This document shows, piece after piece, positions 43,761 through 52,463 of a stretch of DNA of 64,000 nucleotides. A program made the position numbers and the translations under genes. The stretch lies in assembly GCF_002355435.1 (NCBI RefSeq), contig NZ_AP017313.1, positions 6,014,001-6,078,000 of the forward strand, read 5' to 3'. Source of the DNA: Mucilaginibacter gotjawali (GTDB lineage Bacteria; Bacteroidota; Bacteroidia; Sphingobacteriales; Sphingobacteriaceae). Every line of letters starts with the position of its first letter. The stretch's first letter is position 1. The notes beneath the pieces were generated by a model. That model was not told the origin of the DNA. It was given only the letters and a program-made list of their open reading frames with translations, and did no database searches.

Positions 43761-44174
43761 ATGAGGGTCATGGCTTTTGACTACGGTACCAAGCGTATCG
43801 GCATAGCGGTTACGGATCCGATGCAGATCATCGCTACCGGGTTGGACACCATTCACCCGATAAAAATTATTGATTACCTGAAAAAATACCTGCAAACCGA
43901 GCAGGTGGAACGTTTTATTGTAGGCGAACCAAAACAAATGGATAATACGCCCTCGCAATCGGCGATTCATGTGAAGGGATTTGTCAACCTGCTGAAAAAA
44001 ACCTTCCCGGATACCCCGGTTGAAATGCTGGATGAGCGCTTTACGTCAAAAATGGCGTCAGCTACCATTGCGCAAAGCGGCATGAATAAAAAGCACCGCC
44101 AAAATAAGGAGCTGGTGGATACCATTTCGGCCGTGATCCTGCTGCAATCGTGGATGCAAAAGAAATTTTATTGA
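43761..44174 (+). CDS. ruvX: Putative pre-16S rRNA nuclease / Holliday junction resolvase RuvX (YqgF)
   Basis: A 137-aa RNase-H-like protein: RVMAFDYGTKRIGIAVTDPMQII holds the first catalytic Asp, ERFIVGEPKQMD the next block and VEMLDERFTSKMAS the Glu; the C-terminus KELVDTISAVILLQSWMQ carries the last Asp. Its start overlaps the edge of the heptad inverted repeat. Confidence 0.94.
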   Translation: MRVMAFDYGTKRIGIAVTDPMQIIATGLDTIHPIKIIDYLKKYLQTEQVERFIVGEPKQMDNTPSQSAIHVKGFVNLLKKTFPDTPVEMLDERFTSKMASATIAQSGMNKKHRQNKELVDTISAVILLQSWMQKKFY

Positions 44175-44179
44175 TTTTT

Positions 44180-44387
44180 GGGGATTACACCATAGGTGTT
44201 CGGAAGATAGATTTTCTCCCACAAATATTGAGTGAGGTGTCATGGTGAGGCTCTCGAACCATGTGGGCAAAGGCCTTTACACCATGCATAACCGCTAATG
44301 CATAGTCCGCGATTCCCCACGCACATGCTTCGAGAGCCTCAGCATGACACCCTTTTTGGTCTTCCGAACACCCAAGGGGATTACACC
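44180..44387. mobile_element. MITE-like element flanked by a 12-bp direct repeat
   Basis: GGGGATTACACC occurs at 44180-44191 and 44376-44387. Between the copies, nested inverted repeats run inward: GGTGTTCGGAAGA (44195-44207) with its perfect complement (44360-44372), then 23-base arms at 44236-44258 and 44329-44351 with one mismatch (GTGTCATGGTGAGGCTCTCG). No coding. The layout suggests an inserted element with a target duplication just after the ruvX stop codon. Confidence 0.7.
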
Positions 44388-44688
44388 TATTGGGGGATGA
44401 TTTATTCACTATCATTTATTTTTTAGTGGTGTTCATGAGCTCGCTGCGCTCGGTTTCACCGATTGCAGACGTTCAGGCTTTAGTAGTACAGCTTGAAAGC
44501 ACCAAAGGGAGGCTATGTAAAATAGTGTAAACCCGGCTTTAACGAATAAGCGTGTAAACAACTTATTAACAAATCTTTACAAAACATTAATTTTTAAATG
44601 TGTAAACCTTTTGTAAACCCTTTCTGTGCTTTTTGAGTTCAATGAAATTGTAAGGTTGACGACTGGTCAATTTAGAGTTGACACAATT
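44388..44688. other. AT-rich intergenic region with repeated GTGTAAAC
   Basis: GTGTAAAC occurs at 44525-44532, 44552-44559 and 44600-44607, and TTGTAAAC at 44611-44618, all in the same orientation. No gene is supported. It could be a regulator-binding cluster for the SRPBCC gene on the other strand or an iteron-like region. Confidence 0.4.
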
Positions 44689-45138
44689 CTATGAGGTTTC
44701 TGCGGCTTGTTTGATCACCTGGTTTCTTGTAACCAGTAGCCTGCGCATGTAGCGGGTTAGAAAAAGGAAATTCGCCAACTTTCCCAGCCATCCCATCGGC
44801 GATTCAAAATCAAAAACATCTTTCATGATGGTTTGTCCATCAGCATAAAAAAAAAGATGATCATGCCGGAAGCTTTTGAAGGCGCCGCTCAACATTTCGT
44901 CCGTAAAATAATTGGGGTACTCAAATCGGGTAATTTTCGAAGTTAGCGTTTGCCGGATGCCAAAATGCTTTGCCTGCCAGGTAACCGTTTCGCCTAATCC
45001 AATCAGGCCGCTGGTTCGGCCGGCAATGGCTTGTTCACCGGTTTGTTTGGTGGACTCCATGTGGAGATCGATACTCCTTGCCAAATCAAAGCAAACTTCG
45101 ATGGGGGCATTGATGCTGGTGGACAATTCGATGATCAC
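44689..45138 (-). CDS. SRPBCC-family (START-like) ligand-binding protein
   Basis: A 149-aa Bet v1/START-like fold: IELSTSINAPIEVCFDLARSIDLHMEST, GLGETVTWQAKHFGIRQTLTSKITRFEYP and MKDVFDFESPMGWLGKLANFLFLTRYMRRLL. These residues match the SRPBCC group often annotated as cell division inhibitor or polyketide cyclase-like; ligand and function are unknown. Single gene, downstream of nothing on its strand except the promoter-side repeat. Confidence 0.82.
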   Translation of the reverse strand: MIIELSTSINAPIEVCFDLARSIDLHMESTKQTGEQAIAGRTSGLIGLGETVTWQAKHFGIRQTLTSKITRFEYPNYFTDEMLSGAFKSFRHDHLFFYADGQTIMKDVFDFESPMGWLGKLANFLFLTRYMRRLLVTRNQVIKQAAETS

Positions 45139-45248
45139 AGATTTTAACTGATTTATTAGATTTCACTGATAAAAAAATAAAACAAGGATAGTGATTAATA
45201 CCCGCCGATAGAAATCTGTGTAATCCGGAAAATCCTCCTAAATCAGTG
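45139..45248. repeat. Intergenic repeat with about 9-base word periodicity
   Basis: Between asnS and the SRPBCC gene, the left part repeats GATTT-type words (GATTTATTA, GATTTCACT) and the right part the complementary AATC words at nine-base steps (45210-45245). Imperfect arms, same style as the heptad repeats but with a longer step. Confidence 0.5.
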
Positions 45249-45249
45249 A

Positions 45250-46698
45250 TCAGAACTCAGCGTTTTTAGGAAACCTTGGGAAAGGGATCACATCCCTGAT
45301 ATTTCCCATACCGGTTACAAACAGCACCAAACGCTCAAAACCTAAGCCAAAACCGGCATGAGGACAGGCGCCAAAACGGCGGGTATCCAGGTACCACCAT
45401 AATTCTTCTTTGGGGATGCCCATTTCGTCCATGCGCTGCTCCAGCTTATCCAGGCGTTCTTCGCGCTGCGAACCGCCAACGATTTCGCCGATGCCGGGGA
45501 ACAGGATATCCATGGCGCGAACGGTTTCATTTCCATTCGCATCCGTTTCATTCTGCCGCATGTAAAACGCTTTGATCTGTTTGGGGTAATCGGTAAGGAT
45601 CACCGGCTTTTTAAAATGTTTTTCTACCAGGTAACGTTCATGCTCCGATTGCAGGTCGGTTCCCCACCCTTCCACCAAATACTGGAATTTCTTTTTCTTA
45701 TTCGGGGTAGACTCTTTCAGGATGTCAATAGCTTCGGTATAAGTCAGCCTTTCAAAATCATTATCCAGGCAAAACTGCAACTTTTCGGTCAGGCTCATTT
45801 CCGAGCGTTCATTTTGCGGCTTTTGTTTTTCTTCCTCCAGCAGGCGCTGGGTTAAAAATTCAATGTCCTCTGCATTTTTGTCCAACGCATATTTGATCAC
45901 ATATTTCAGCAGCGCCTCGGCCAGGTCCATGTTATCATTCAGGTCATAAAAAGCCATTTCGGGCTCAATCATCCAAAACTCAGCCAGGTGGCGGGTAGTA
46001 TTGGAGTTTTCAGCCCGGAAAGTTGGGCCAAATGTATAAATATCGCTTAAGGCCATTGCGCCAAGCTCGCCTTCCAGCTGGCCGGAAACGGTAAGGTTGG
46101 TTGGGCGGCCAAAAAAGTCTTCTTTAAAATCGATTTCGCCCTTATCGTCTTTTGGCGGATTGGCCAGGTCGAAATTGGTTACGTGGAAAGTTTCGCCTGC
46201 ACCTTCTGCATCCGAAGCGGTGATGATCGGCGTATGCAGGTAAACAAAACCGCGTTCCTGGAAAAACTGGTGTATGGCAAAAGCCAGGCTGTTACGAACG
46301 CGGAATATCGCGCCGAATGTATTGGTGCGGAAACGCAGGTGCGCGTTTTCCCTTAAAAACTCAAGGCTATGTTTTTTAGGCTGAATAGGATAGGTTTCGG
46401 GATCGCAATCGCCTAAAACTTCAATTACTTTTGCTTTAAGTTCTACTTTTTGTCCTTTACCTAAAGATGCAACAAGGGTGCCCGAAGCGCTGATGGCGGC
46501 ACCGGTCGTAATCCTTTTTAACAACGCAGGATCAGTATTTTCAAAGTCAACTACTACCTGCAGGTTGCTGTTGGTTGAGCCATCATTCAAAGCAATAAAC
46601 TGGTTATTACGGAAGGTGCGTACCCACCCTTTAACCAATACCTGAATATCCGTTTGTTCACTTTCCAGTAATGCTTTGATCTTAATCCGCTGGCTCAT
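45250..46698 (-). CDS. asnS: Asparaginyl-tRNA synthetase
   Basis: A class IIb synthetase of 482 aa. The N-terminal OB-fold anticodon domain (VLVKGWVRTFRNNQFIALNDGS) is followed by motif 2 FRAENSNTTRHLAEFWMIEPE and motif 3 HAGFGLGFERLVLFVTGMGNIRDVIPFPRFP. The asparagine-type active site TFGPTFRAENSNTTRHL separates it from AspRS. A TAnnTTTG-type -7 box lies just upstream. Confidence 0.97.
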   Translation of the reverse strand: MSQRIKIKALLESEQTDIQVLVKGWVRTFRNNQFIALNDGSTNSNLQVVVDFENTDPALLKRITTGAAISASGTLVASLGKGQKVELKAKVIEVLGDCDPETYPIQPKKHSLEFLRENAHLRFRTNTFGAIFRVRNSLAFAIHQFFQERGFVYLHTPIITASDAEGAGETFHVTNFDLANPPKDDKGEIDFKEDFFGRPTNLTVSGQLEGELGAMALSDIYTFGPTFRAENSNTTRHLAEFWMIEPEMAFYDLNDNMDLAEALLKYVIKYALDKNAEDIEFLTQRLLEEEKQKPQNERSEMSLTEKLQFCLDNDFERLTYTEAIDILKESTPNKKKKFQYLVEGWGTDLQSEHERYLVEKHFKKPVILTDYPKQIKAFYMRQNETDANGNETVRAMDILFPGIGEIVGGSQREERLDKLEQRMDEMGIPKEELWWYLDTRRFGACPHAGFGLGFERLVLFVTGMGNIRDVIPFPRFPKNAEF

Positions 46699-46717
46699 AA
46701 AAATAAATTTTGAGCGG

Positions 46718-46725
46718 CAAAAATA
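46718..46725 (-). promoter_or_regulatory. Candidate -7 promoter box of asnS
   Basis: On the minus strand this reads TATTTTTG, a match to the Bacteroidota -7 consensus TAnnTTTG, about 20 bases before the asnS start codon. I see no clear TTG at the expected -33 position. Confidence 0.4.
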
Positions 46726-46780
46726 CGATTATTGCTTCATTCTCTTATTCAGAATGCTCATTTTGTTTAAGTTTGTCTTA

Positions 46781-47653
46781 ATGAACCCGAAATTAAGCCT
46801 GGCTATAGGTATCCTGTGTATTTCTTTTTCGCCCATATTTGTAAAACTCGCAGGGGTTCCGCCCGTACCGGCAACCTTTTACAGGATAATAATAGGCTGG
46901 CTTTGTTTGGTGCCCTATGTGGTGGCGAAAGGAAAATTAAAGATCGGCCCTAAAGCGTTGTGGATAGCCATTGCCGGGGGCGTAGTTTTTGGCGTTGACC
47001 TGGCCATCTGGAATATTTCGCTGATGACCATCTCCGCAACGATATCAACCCTGTTAGGAAACCTCGCCCCGGTTTGGGTCGGTTTGCTGAGCTATTTATT
47101 ATTCCGGAAAAGAGCTGGTTCCCTGTTCTGGAAGGGAACGCTGCTGGCGGTTGCCGGGATGGTGGTGCTGGTTGGGTTCCGGGATGTATTAGCGTTTAAA
47201 TTCAGCAACGGGGTGCTGCTGGCCCTCTTGTCCAGCGTACTTTATGCGGTTTATATCCTGATGACCGCCGGGATCCTGCAAAAAACGGATACGCTCACCT
47301 TTATGTTTTACAATATGCTCGGCGCCAGTGTTTGTATGCTGGTGGTTTGCCTTTTGGAGCACGACCAAATGAGCGGCTATTCCACCTCGGGCTGGCTGTA
47401 CCTTGTCGCGATGGGCCTCCTTTGCCAGCTTACCGGCTGGATAACGATTAATAATGCGCTGCGGCACCTTGAGTCGACCAAAGTTTCGATAGCATTGCTT
47501 TCGCAAACTGTATTTGCAGGTATTTTAGCCATGATCCTTTTAGGAGAAAGGCTCGGGTTGAACGAGATCATTGGCAGTGCGATCGTTTTGGCGGGTATTG
47601 CACTAACTTTTTTGAGGCCAGGAAAAAACAAACCCCATACCGTCGCCGCATGA
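46781..47653 (+). CDS. EamA/DMT-family transporter (first of a tandem pair)
   Basis: A 290-aa ten-helix drug/metabolite transporter with two EamA repeats: MNPKLSLAIGILCISFSPIFVKLAGVPPVPATFYRI and ALLSSVLYAVYILMTAGIL...GLLCQLTGWITINNALRHLESTKVSIALLSQTVFAGILAMILLGERLGLNEI. The start at 46781 matches the start of the paralog that follows; the upstream extension is not homologous. Overlaps its paralog by four bases. Confidence 0.9.
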   Translation: MNPKLSLAIGILCISFSPIFVKLAGVPPVPATFYRIIIGWLCLVPYVVAKGKLKIGPKALWIAIAGGVVFGVDLAIWNISLMTISATISTLLGNLAPVWVGLLSYLLFRKRAGSLFWKGTLLAVAGMVVLVGFRDVLAFKFSNGVLLALLSSVLYAVYILMTAGILQKTDTLTFMFYNMLGASVCMLVVCLLEHDQMSGYSTSGWLYLVAMGLLCQLTGWITINNALRHLESTKVSIALLSQTVFAGILAMILLGERLGLNEIIGSAIVLAGIALTFLRPGKNKPHTVAA

Positions 47654-48516
47654 ACCCCAAATTCAGTCTTGTTATCGGAATTCTTTGTATTTCCTTCGCG
47701 CCCATCTTTGTCCGCTTTGCCGATGCGCCGCCCGTTACGGCAGCCTTTTACCGCATGTTGATTGCATTGGTTTGCCTGGCACCCTATTGCTTCATCAAGC
47801 GCAACCTCAAAATCGACCGGAAGACGTTCATTATTGCGATAGCAGGCGGCATCCTTTTTGGCGCAGATATAGCCGTCTGGAATATTTCGCTCACCATAAC
47901 TTCGGCAACCATATCATCGCTCATCGCCAATATTACACCCGTTTGGGTTGGTTTATTGAGCCTTATATTTTTAAAGAAGCGTTCGGGAAAACTATTTTGG
48001 GCGGGTACCTGCATCGCCATCATAGGGATTATTATTTTGGCCGGGTATAAAACTGTGTTTTCTATCAATGCAAATCTGGGTTTGTGGCTTGCGCTGTTAT
48101 CAAGTTTACTTTACGCCATTTATATCCTTTTAACAAAATCAATCCTCGACCAGGTAGAAACGCTTACGCTGGTTTTTTATAACCTGGCCGGGGCAACCGT
48201 TTTTTTAGGGTTGATCTGTATGTTTCAGCAAGGCAACATGCTGGTTTTTTCGGGGAATACCTGGTTATGCTTTGCTGGCCTTGGCTTAATTTGCCAGTTA
48301 ACCGGCTGGTTAACCATTACCCACAGCCTCCGGTTTTTGCCATCGACAAAAGTTTCGTTAGCCTTGCTGGCGCGGGCGGTTATTGCCGGATTCTGGGCGT
48401 TTTTGTTATTGAACGAGCGGCTTGGGTTGAGCGAGATTGTCGGAAGTGTGATTGTGCTGGCGGGTATAGCGCTGACTTTTTTAAAGCCGAAACAATCAAA
48501 TAAAATCCTAAATTAA
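47650..48516 (+). CDS. EamA/DMT-family transporter (second of a tandem pair)
   Basis: A 288-aa paralog of the preceding gene, colinear from MNPKFSLVIGILCISFAPIFVRFADAPPVTAAFYRM to IVLAGIALTFLKPK; many blocks are identical (AGGxxFGxDxAxWNIS, CQLTGWLTI, STKVSLALL). An ATGA overlap with gene one means co-translation. The pair is a local duplication and may work as a heterodimer; substrate unknown. Confidence 0.9.
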   Translation: MNPKFSLVIGILCISFAPIFVRFADAPPVTAAFYRMLIALVCLAPYCFIKRNLKIDRKTFIIAIAGGILFGADIAVWNISLTITSATISSLIANITPVWVGLLSLIFLKKRSGKLFWAGTCIAIIGIIILAGYKTVFSINANLGLWLALLSSLLYAIYILLTKSILDQVETLTLVFYNLAGATVFLGLICMFQQGNMLVFSGNTWLCFAGLGLICQLTGWLTITHSLRFLPSTKVSLALLARAVIAGFWAFLLLNERLGLSEIVGSVIVLAGIALTFLKPKQSNKILN

Positions 48517-48563
48517 CTTTTGTGAATAACGATTAATCGAATTGCCCTACATTTGCAAATAGC

Positions 48564-50486
48564 ATGATCACCAAATCCACCGTCGACCGTATAATGGAAG
48601 CCACAGATATTGTGGAAGTGATTGGTGAGTTTGTACAATTAAAAAAACGCGGCGCAAATTACGTGGGCCTTTCCCCGTTTGCCAATGAGCGCACACCTTC
48701 GTTTACCGTTTCCCCGGCTAAAGGTATTTTTAAAGATTTTTCGTCTGGAAAAGGCGGCTCCGCGGTTACTTTTTTAATGGAGCTGGAGAAATTCAGCTAC
48801 CCGGAGGCCTTAAAATGGCTGGCTAAAAAGTACGGGATAGAAGTGGAAGAAACGGTTGAAACCGTTGAGAACAAGGAAGAGGAAAATCACCGCGAAAGCC
48901 TGATGATCGTTACGGCGTATGCCGCCAAATTCTTTCACGAAAGTTTGCTGGATACTGAAGAGGGGCAAAACATTGGCTTAAGCTATTTTAAAGAGCGGGG
49001 TTTTAGCAACGACATCATTAAAAAATTCGAGCTTGGCTATTCGCCAGATCAATGGGAGGCATTTACCGGAGAAGCTTTAAAAAACGGGTATCAGCAGCAG
49101 TTTTTAGAAGAAAGCGGACTTTCGGTAAAGCGGGACAATGGTACGCTTTACGACAGGTACCGCGGGCGGGTAATGTTCCCGATCCATAGTTTTACCGGCA
49201 GGGTGATCGCTTTTGGCGGCCGCACCCTTAAAAGCGATAAAAACGTACCTAAATATGTAAACTCCCCGGAGTCGGAGATCTACCATAAATCCAATGTGCT
49301 ATATGGGTTGTATTTCGCTAAAAAAGCAATCCGCGAGGAAGATAATTGTTTTTTGGTGGAGGGTTATGCCGATGTCCTTTCGGTTTTCCAGGCAGGGATC
49401 GAGAATGTGGTGGCTTCTTCGGGCACCTCGCTAACGGTTGAACAGATCAGGCTGATCGGGCGGTTTACCAAGAACATCACCATCCTGTATGACGGCGACG
49501 CCGCCGGGATCAAAGCTTCCCTCCGCGGGTTGGACATGATTTTAGAGGAGGGCCTGAATGTTAAGGTGGTGCTTTTCCCCGATGGACACGACCCCGACTC
49601 CTATGTGCGGAGCGTGGGCACTGCCGGCTTCAAAAAGCACATTGAGGACAACAAAAAAGATTTCATCCTGTATAAAACAGATTTGCTGCTGAAAGACGCG
49701 GGCAATGATCCGATAAAAAAGGCAGAAGTCATCCGCGAGATCGTTGAAAGCGTAGCCAAAATACCCGATTCTATAAAAGCCTCGGTATTTATTAAGGAAT
49801 GCAGCTATTTGTTAAAGATAGACGAGCGGGCCCTGCTTTCGGAGCTGAATAAAATGCGGATGGCGAAAGCCAAAAAGGATTCGCAGCAGCAAATCTCAAG
49901 ACCTCAGGTACCGGTTGATGAGTCGCTGCTGGAAGAGCCGCAGGAAAGGATCGAAAAAGACGATTTCAGCCAGGAAAAAGAGATCATCAGGTTGCTATTA
50001 CTTTATGGCAACCGCGTGATCGACTGGGATGGCATAGCCAACACCTATATCGGCCCCTTTATTATTGCCGAACTAAGCGATATAACGTTTGAAAATGAAA
50101 CCTGTAAATCGTTTGTGGAGATCTACCGCAGGGAGGTAGAAAACGGTGTGCTGCCTGATGAACAATATTTTATTCATCTCCCCCAAAAAGAGATCGTAGA
50201 TTTAACCGTTACCCTTATCGCTACCAAATATACACTGAGCGATAACTGGTACGAGATGCACAAAATTTTGGTGCCTGATGAGCAGGTGAATATGCGTGCC
50301 ACCATTTTAGGCGCCATTTTCCACTTAAAAAAGCAAAAGGTGGGTAAAATACTGGAAGGCTTGCGGAACGAGCTTCAAAAAACATCGGGCGAAGAAGACC
50401 AGGAGATCTTGCTTAACCAGTACATGCATATGAAAAAGGTGGAGAAAACCATTTCAGATTACCTGGGTTCAGTTATATTGAAATAA
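48564..50486 (+). CDS. dnaG: DNA primase DnaG lacking the zinc-finger ligands
   Basis: A 640-aa replicative primase that makes RNA primers at the fork. The N-terminal CHC2-type domain keeps its framework (GLSPFANERTPSFTVSP...FKDFSSGKGGSAVTFLM), but the four zinc ligands of the CxxH-x17-CxxC pattern are Ser37, Ala40, Asp58 and Ser61. The catalytic TOPRIM core is intact (FLVEGYADVLSVFQAGIENVVASSGTSL, ITILYDGDAAG, FPDGHDPDSY). The C-terminal helicase-binding region is present. Probably functional and possibly a lineage trait. Stands alone, with a DMT pair before it. Confidence 0.92.
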   Translation: MITKSTVDRIMEATDIVEVIGEFVQLKKRGANYVGLSPFANERTPSFTVSPAKGIFKDFSSGKGGSAVTFLMELEKFSYPEALKWLAKKYGIEVEETVETVENKEEENHRESLMIVTAYAAKFFHESLLDTEEGQNIGLSYFKERGFSNDIIKKFELGYSPDQWEAFTGEALKNGYQQQFLEESGLSVKRDNGTLYDRYRGRVMFPIHSFTGRVIAFGGRTLKSDKNVPKYVNSPESEIYHKSNVLYGLYFAKKAIREEDNCFLVEGYADVLSVFQAGIENVVASSGTSLTVEQIRLIGRFTKNITILYDGDAAGIKASLRGLDMILEEGLNVKVVLFPDGHDPDSYVRSVGTAGFKKHIEDNKKDFILYKTDLLLKDAGNDPIKKAEVIREIVESVAKIPDSIKASVFIKECSYLLKIDERALLSELNKMRMAKAKKDSQQQISRPQVPVDESLLEEPQERIEKDDFSQEKEIIRLLLLYGNRVIDWDGIANTYIGPFIIAELSDITFENETCKSFVEIYRREVENGVLPDEQYFIHLPQKEIVDLTVTLIATKYTLSDNWYEMHKILVPDEQVNMRATILGAIFHLKKQKVGKILEGLRNELQKTSGEEDQEILLNQYMHMKKVEKTISDYLGSVILK

Positions 50487-50659
50487 TGGCACTTTGTGGC
50501 CTCACCCAACCCTCTCCGGGGGAGCGGGCTAAAAAGGGAGACTGTTCAAGTCCTCTCCCTTGGAGAGGATGTGTGAGGGCTTCGCCGTTTAGGTGAGGCA
50601 ATACCCACGCTCGGGAATGAAAAATTGATTTAGAAAATGGTTAGCATAATCTCATTTTA
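50487..50659. repeat. Intergenic imperfect inverted repeat
   Basis: A stretch CCTCACCCAACCCTCTCC (from about 50501) faces a later GGAGAGG and GTGAGGC (about 50565-50602), forming an imperfect stem. Non-coding; similar strings are common dispersed repeats in many bacteria. Confidence 0.45.
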
Positions 50660-51028
50660 ATGGCCCAACACCTCGACCTTGGCCGCAAAGGCGAATCCCT
50701 TGCAAAAGCGCACCTGGAAAATTCAGGATATGAGATCCTGGATGAAAACTGGACGCACGGCAAATTAGAGGTTGACCTGATTGCCTATAAAAACAAGGTG
50801 ATTATATTTACCGAAGTAAAAACCCGTACGGGTAATGGGTTTGGTGAGCCGGAGGATTTTGTCGACAGGCGCAAGCAAAGGCTTTTGGCCGAAGCGGCAG
50901 ATGAGTACCTGTACCTGATGAACCACCAGGGTGAAGTGCGGTTTGATATTATATCGGTTTTGTTTGATCAGAAAAATAATTTTGTACTAAAACATATTGA
51001 AGACGCGTTTTGGCCTGATGCCACTTAA
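50660..51028 (+). CDS. YraN-family (UPF0102) nuclease-like protein
   Basis: A 122-aa PD-(D/E)xK-fold protein: LGRKGESLAKAHLENSGYEILDENWTHGKLEVDLIAYKNKVIIFTEVKTRTGNGFGEPEDFVDRRKQRLL; the putative active site is the Glu-Asp-EVK set. Its role is unclear, possibly DNA processing. Adjacent to a glutaminyl cyclotransferase, whose start follows after 7 bases. Confidence 0.92.
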   Translation: MAQHLDLGRKGESLAKAHLENSGYEILDENWTHGKLEVDLIAYKNKVIIFTEVKTRTGNGFGEPEDFVDRRKQRLLAEAADEYLYLMNHQGEVRFDIISVLFDQKNNFVLKHIEDAFWPDAT

Positions 51029-51035
51029 ATATCAC

Positions 51036-52121
51036 ATGAAAAATAAATTTAGTTTATTAATAGCTACAGTAGCGTTATTGCTTTGTAACGCCGGCTGCAA
51101 GCATAACGATCAATCCGATAATACTGTTACCGTTAGCCCGGAAGCCGGTACTTCCTATAAATCGGGAGAACAGGTGACCGTCAAGGCACATTATCCAAAA
51201 GAGGTTAAGCCCGATTCTGTCGTTTATCTTCTTGATTCGGTTAAGGTTGGCTCGTTAAAGGATTCAACAGCGTTAACCCTTAAAACAGATTCGATGCACC
51301 TGGGCCCGCGCATTATCACCGCTAAAGTTTACCAGGGGGGCAAAAGCCAGGAAGGTTCTACCAATATTGTTTTACTGGCGGCAAAAGCGCCGGTGCAGTA
51401 TGCATACAAAGTGATAAAGACCTATCCGCATGATACGAGCTGTTTTACCGAAGGCCTGGTTTACCAGGATGGCGTTTTATATGAGAGCGGAGGCGGCTAT
51501 TTGAAGCCACCGAAAGACCAGGAGGTTACCAGCCAGTCGAGTTTAAGAAAAGTGGATCTGGCAACCGGGAAAGTGCTGAAGAAAGTGATGCTTGATTCGG
51601 CCGTTTTTGGCGAAGGGATCTCCATTGTAGGCAATAAGATCGTCCAGTTAACTTATCACGAAAAGGTAGGCTATGTTTATGATAAAGACACTTTTAACAA
51701 GCTAAGCACTTTTGTAAATAATACAGGTGTTGAAGGTTGGGGAATGTGCTTTGATGGCACAAAACTTTATATGGACGACAGCACCAACCGCATCTGGTTT
51801 TTGGATAAAGATACCTACAAGCAAATCGGTTTTATTGATGTTTATGATGACAAGGGCCCGGTTAGCAGCATCAATGAACTTGAATATATCGATGGAAAAA
51901 TCTACGCTAATATCTGGCAAACCAATAACATCATTGTCATCGATCCCAAAACAGGTGCCGTGCTCGAGAAAATTGATCTGACAAACCTTTACCCCCAGGA
52001 TAAAAGAGCACCTGGCGCCGATGTTTTAAACGGTATTGCCTACGATGCCGCAGGAAAAAGAATTTTCATGACCGGTAAAAAGTGGCCAACACTATATCAG
52101 GTAGAGTTCTTGAAGAAGTAA
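51036..52121 (+). CDS. Glutaminyl-peptide cyclotransferase, predicted lipoprotein
   Basis: Forms N-terminal pyroglutamate on peptides and proteins. A 361-aa lipoprotein (signal to CNAGC, Cys21). About residues 30-120 form a beta-rich N-terminal domain, followed by the plant-type beta-propeller QC core: YKVIKTYPHDTSCFTEGLVYQDGVLYESGGGY, YHEKVGYVYDKDTF, GWGMCFDGTKLYMDDSTNRIWFLD, INELEYIDGKIYANIWQTNNIIVIDP and LNGIAYDAAGKRIFMTGKKWPTLYQV. The start at 51036 gives the signal peptide; an earlier in-frame ATG does not. In Bacteroidota, many exported proteins begin with Gln, which suits this enzyme. Confidence 0.92.
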   Translation: MKNKFSLLIATVALLLCNAGCKHNDQSDNTVTVSPEAGTSYKSGEQVTVKAHYPKEVKPDSVVYLLDSVKVGSLKDSTALTLKTDSMHLGPRIITAKVYQGGKSQEGSTNIVLLAAKAPVQYAYKVIKTYPHDTSCFTEGLVYQDGVLYESGGGYLKPPKDQEVTSQSSLRKVDLATGKVLKKVMLDSAVFGEGISIVGNKIVQLTYHEKVGYVYDKDTFNKLSTFVNNTGVEGWGMCFDGTKLYMDDSTNRIWFLDKDTYKQIGFIDVYDDKGPVSSINELEYIDGKIYANIWQTNNIIVIDPKTGAVLEKIDLTNLYPQDKRAPGADVLNGIAYDAAGKRIFMTGKKWPTLYQVEFLKK

Positions 52122-52235
52122 GTAGTTGGCAGTGGGCGTTTAGGTTTGCAAAACATCAATGGTTTGCGGGCAATTTTGACACCGCGTGGTTCCGGCTATC
52201 AAGTCCGGTATAGTGTGGTTTTGGTTGGCGGATTA

Positions 52236-52463
52236 TTTGGCTAAAGCCACATTTCTATTTGTCTTTGTTATCCGTTGGCTAAAGCCAACGGCAATGATGA
52301 TGATGGAGGCCAAAACAAACATCAAACGACTTGATTTAACGGAAGGACTGGGCGGCACGAGGGGATTAAATTGAGGGAATAAGAAAATATACAAAGGAAC
52401 TTCATTGCCGTTGGCTTTAGCCAACGGATCAATAAATAGAGGGAGATGTGGCTTTAGCCAAAA
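52236..52463. repeat. BIME-like paired REP palindromes next to a RAYT gene
   Basis: An imperfect inverted repeat, arms about 62 bases (52236-52297 and 52402-52463), each with two GGCTnnAGCC-type palindromes. The inner pair is CCGTTGGCTAAAGCCAACGG (52272-52291) and CCGTTGGCTTTAGCCAACGG (52408-52427); the outer pair is at 52239-52248 and 52450-52459. A fifth GGCTTTAGCC lies on the other side of the transposase (53008-53017). No coding. Confidence 0.8.

Noticed and set aside
48564..50486. dnaG as a pseudogene because the zinc ligands are missing
   Set aside because: The frame is full length with an intact TOPRIM core and is the only primase gene seen; loss looks like a lineage trait.
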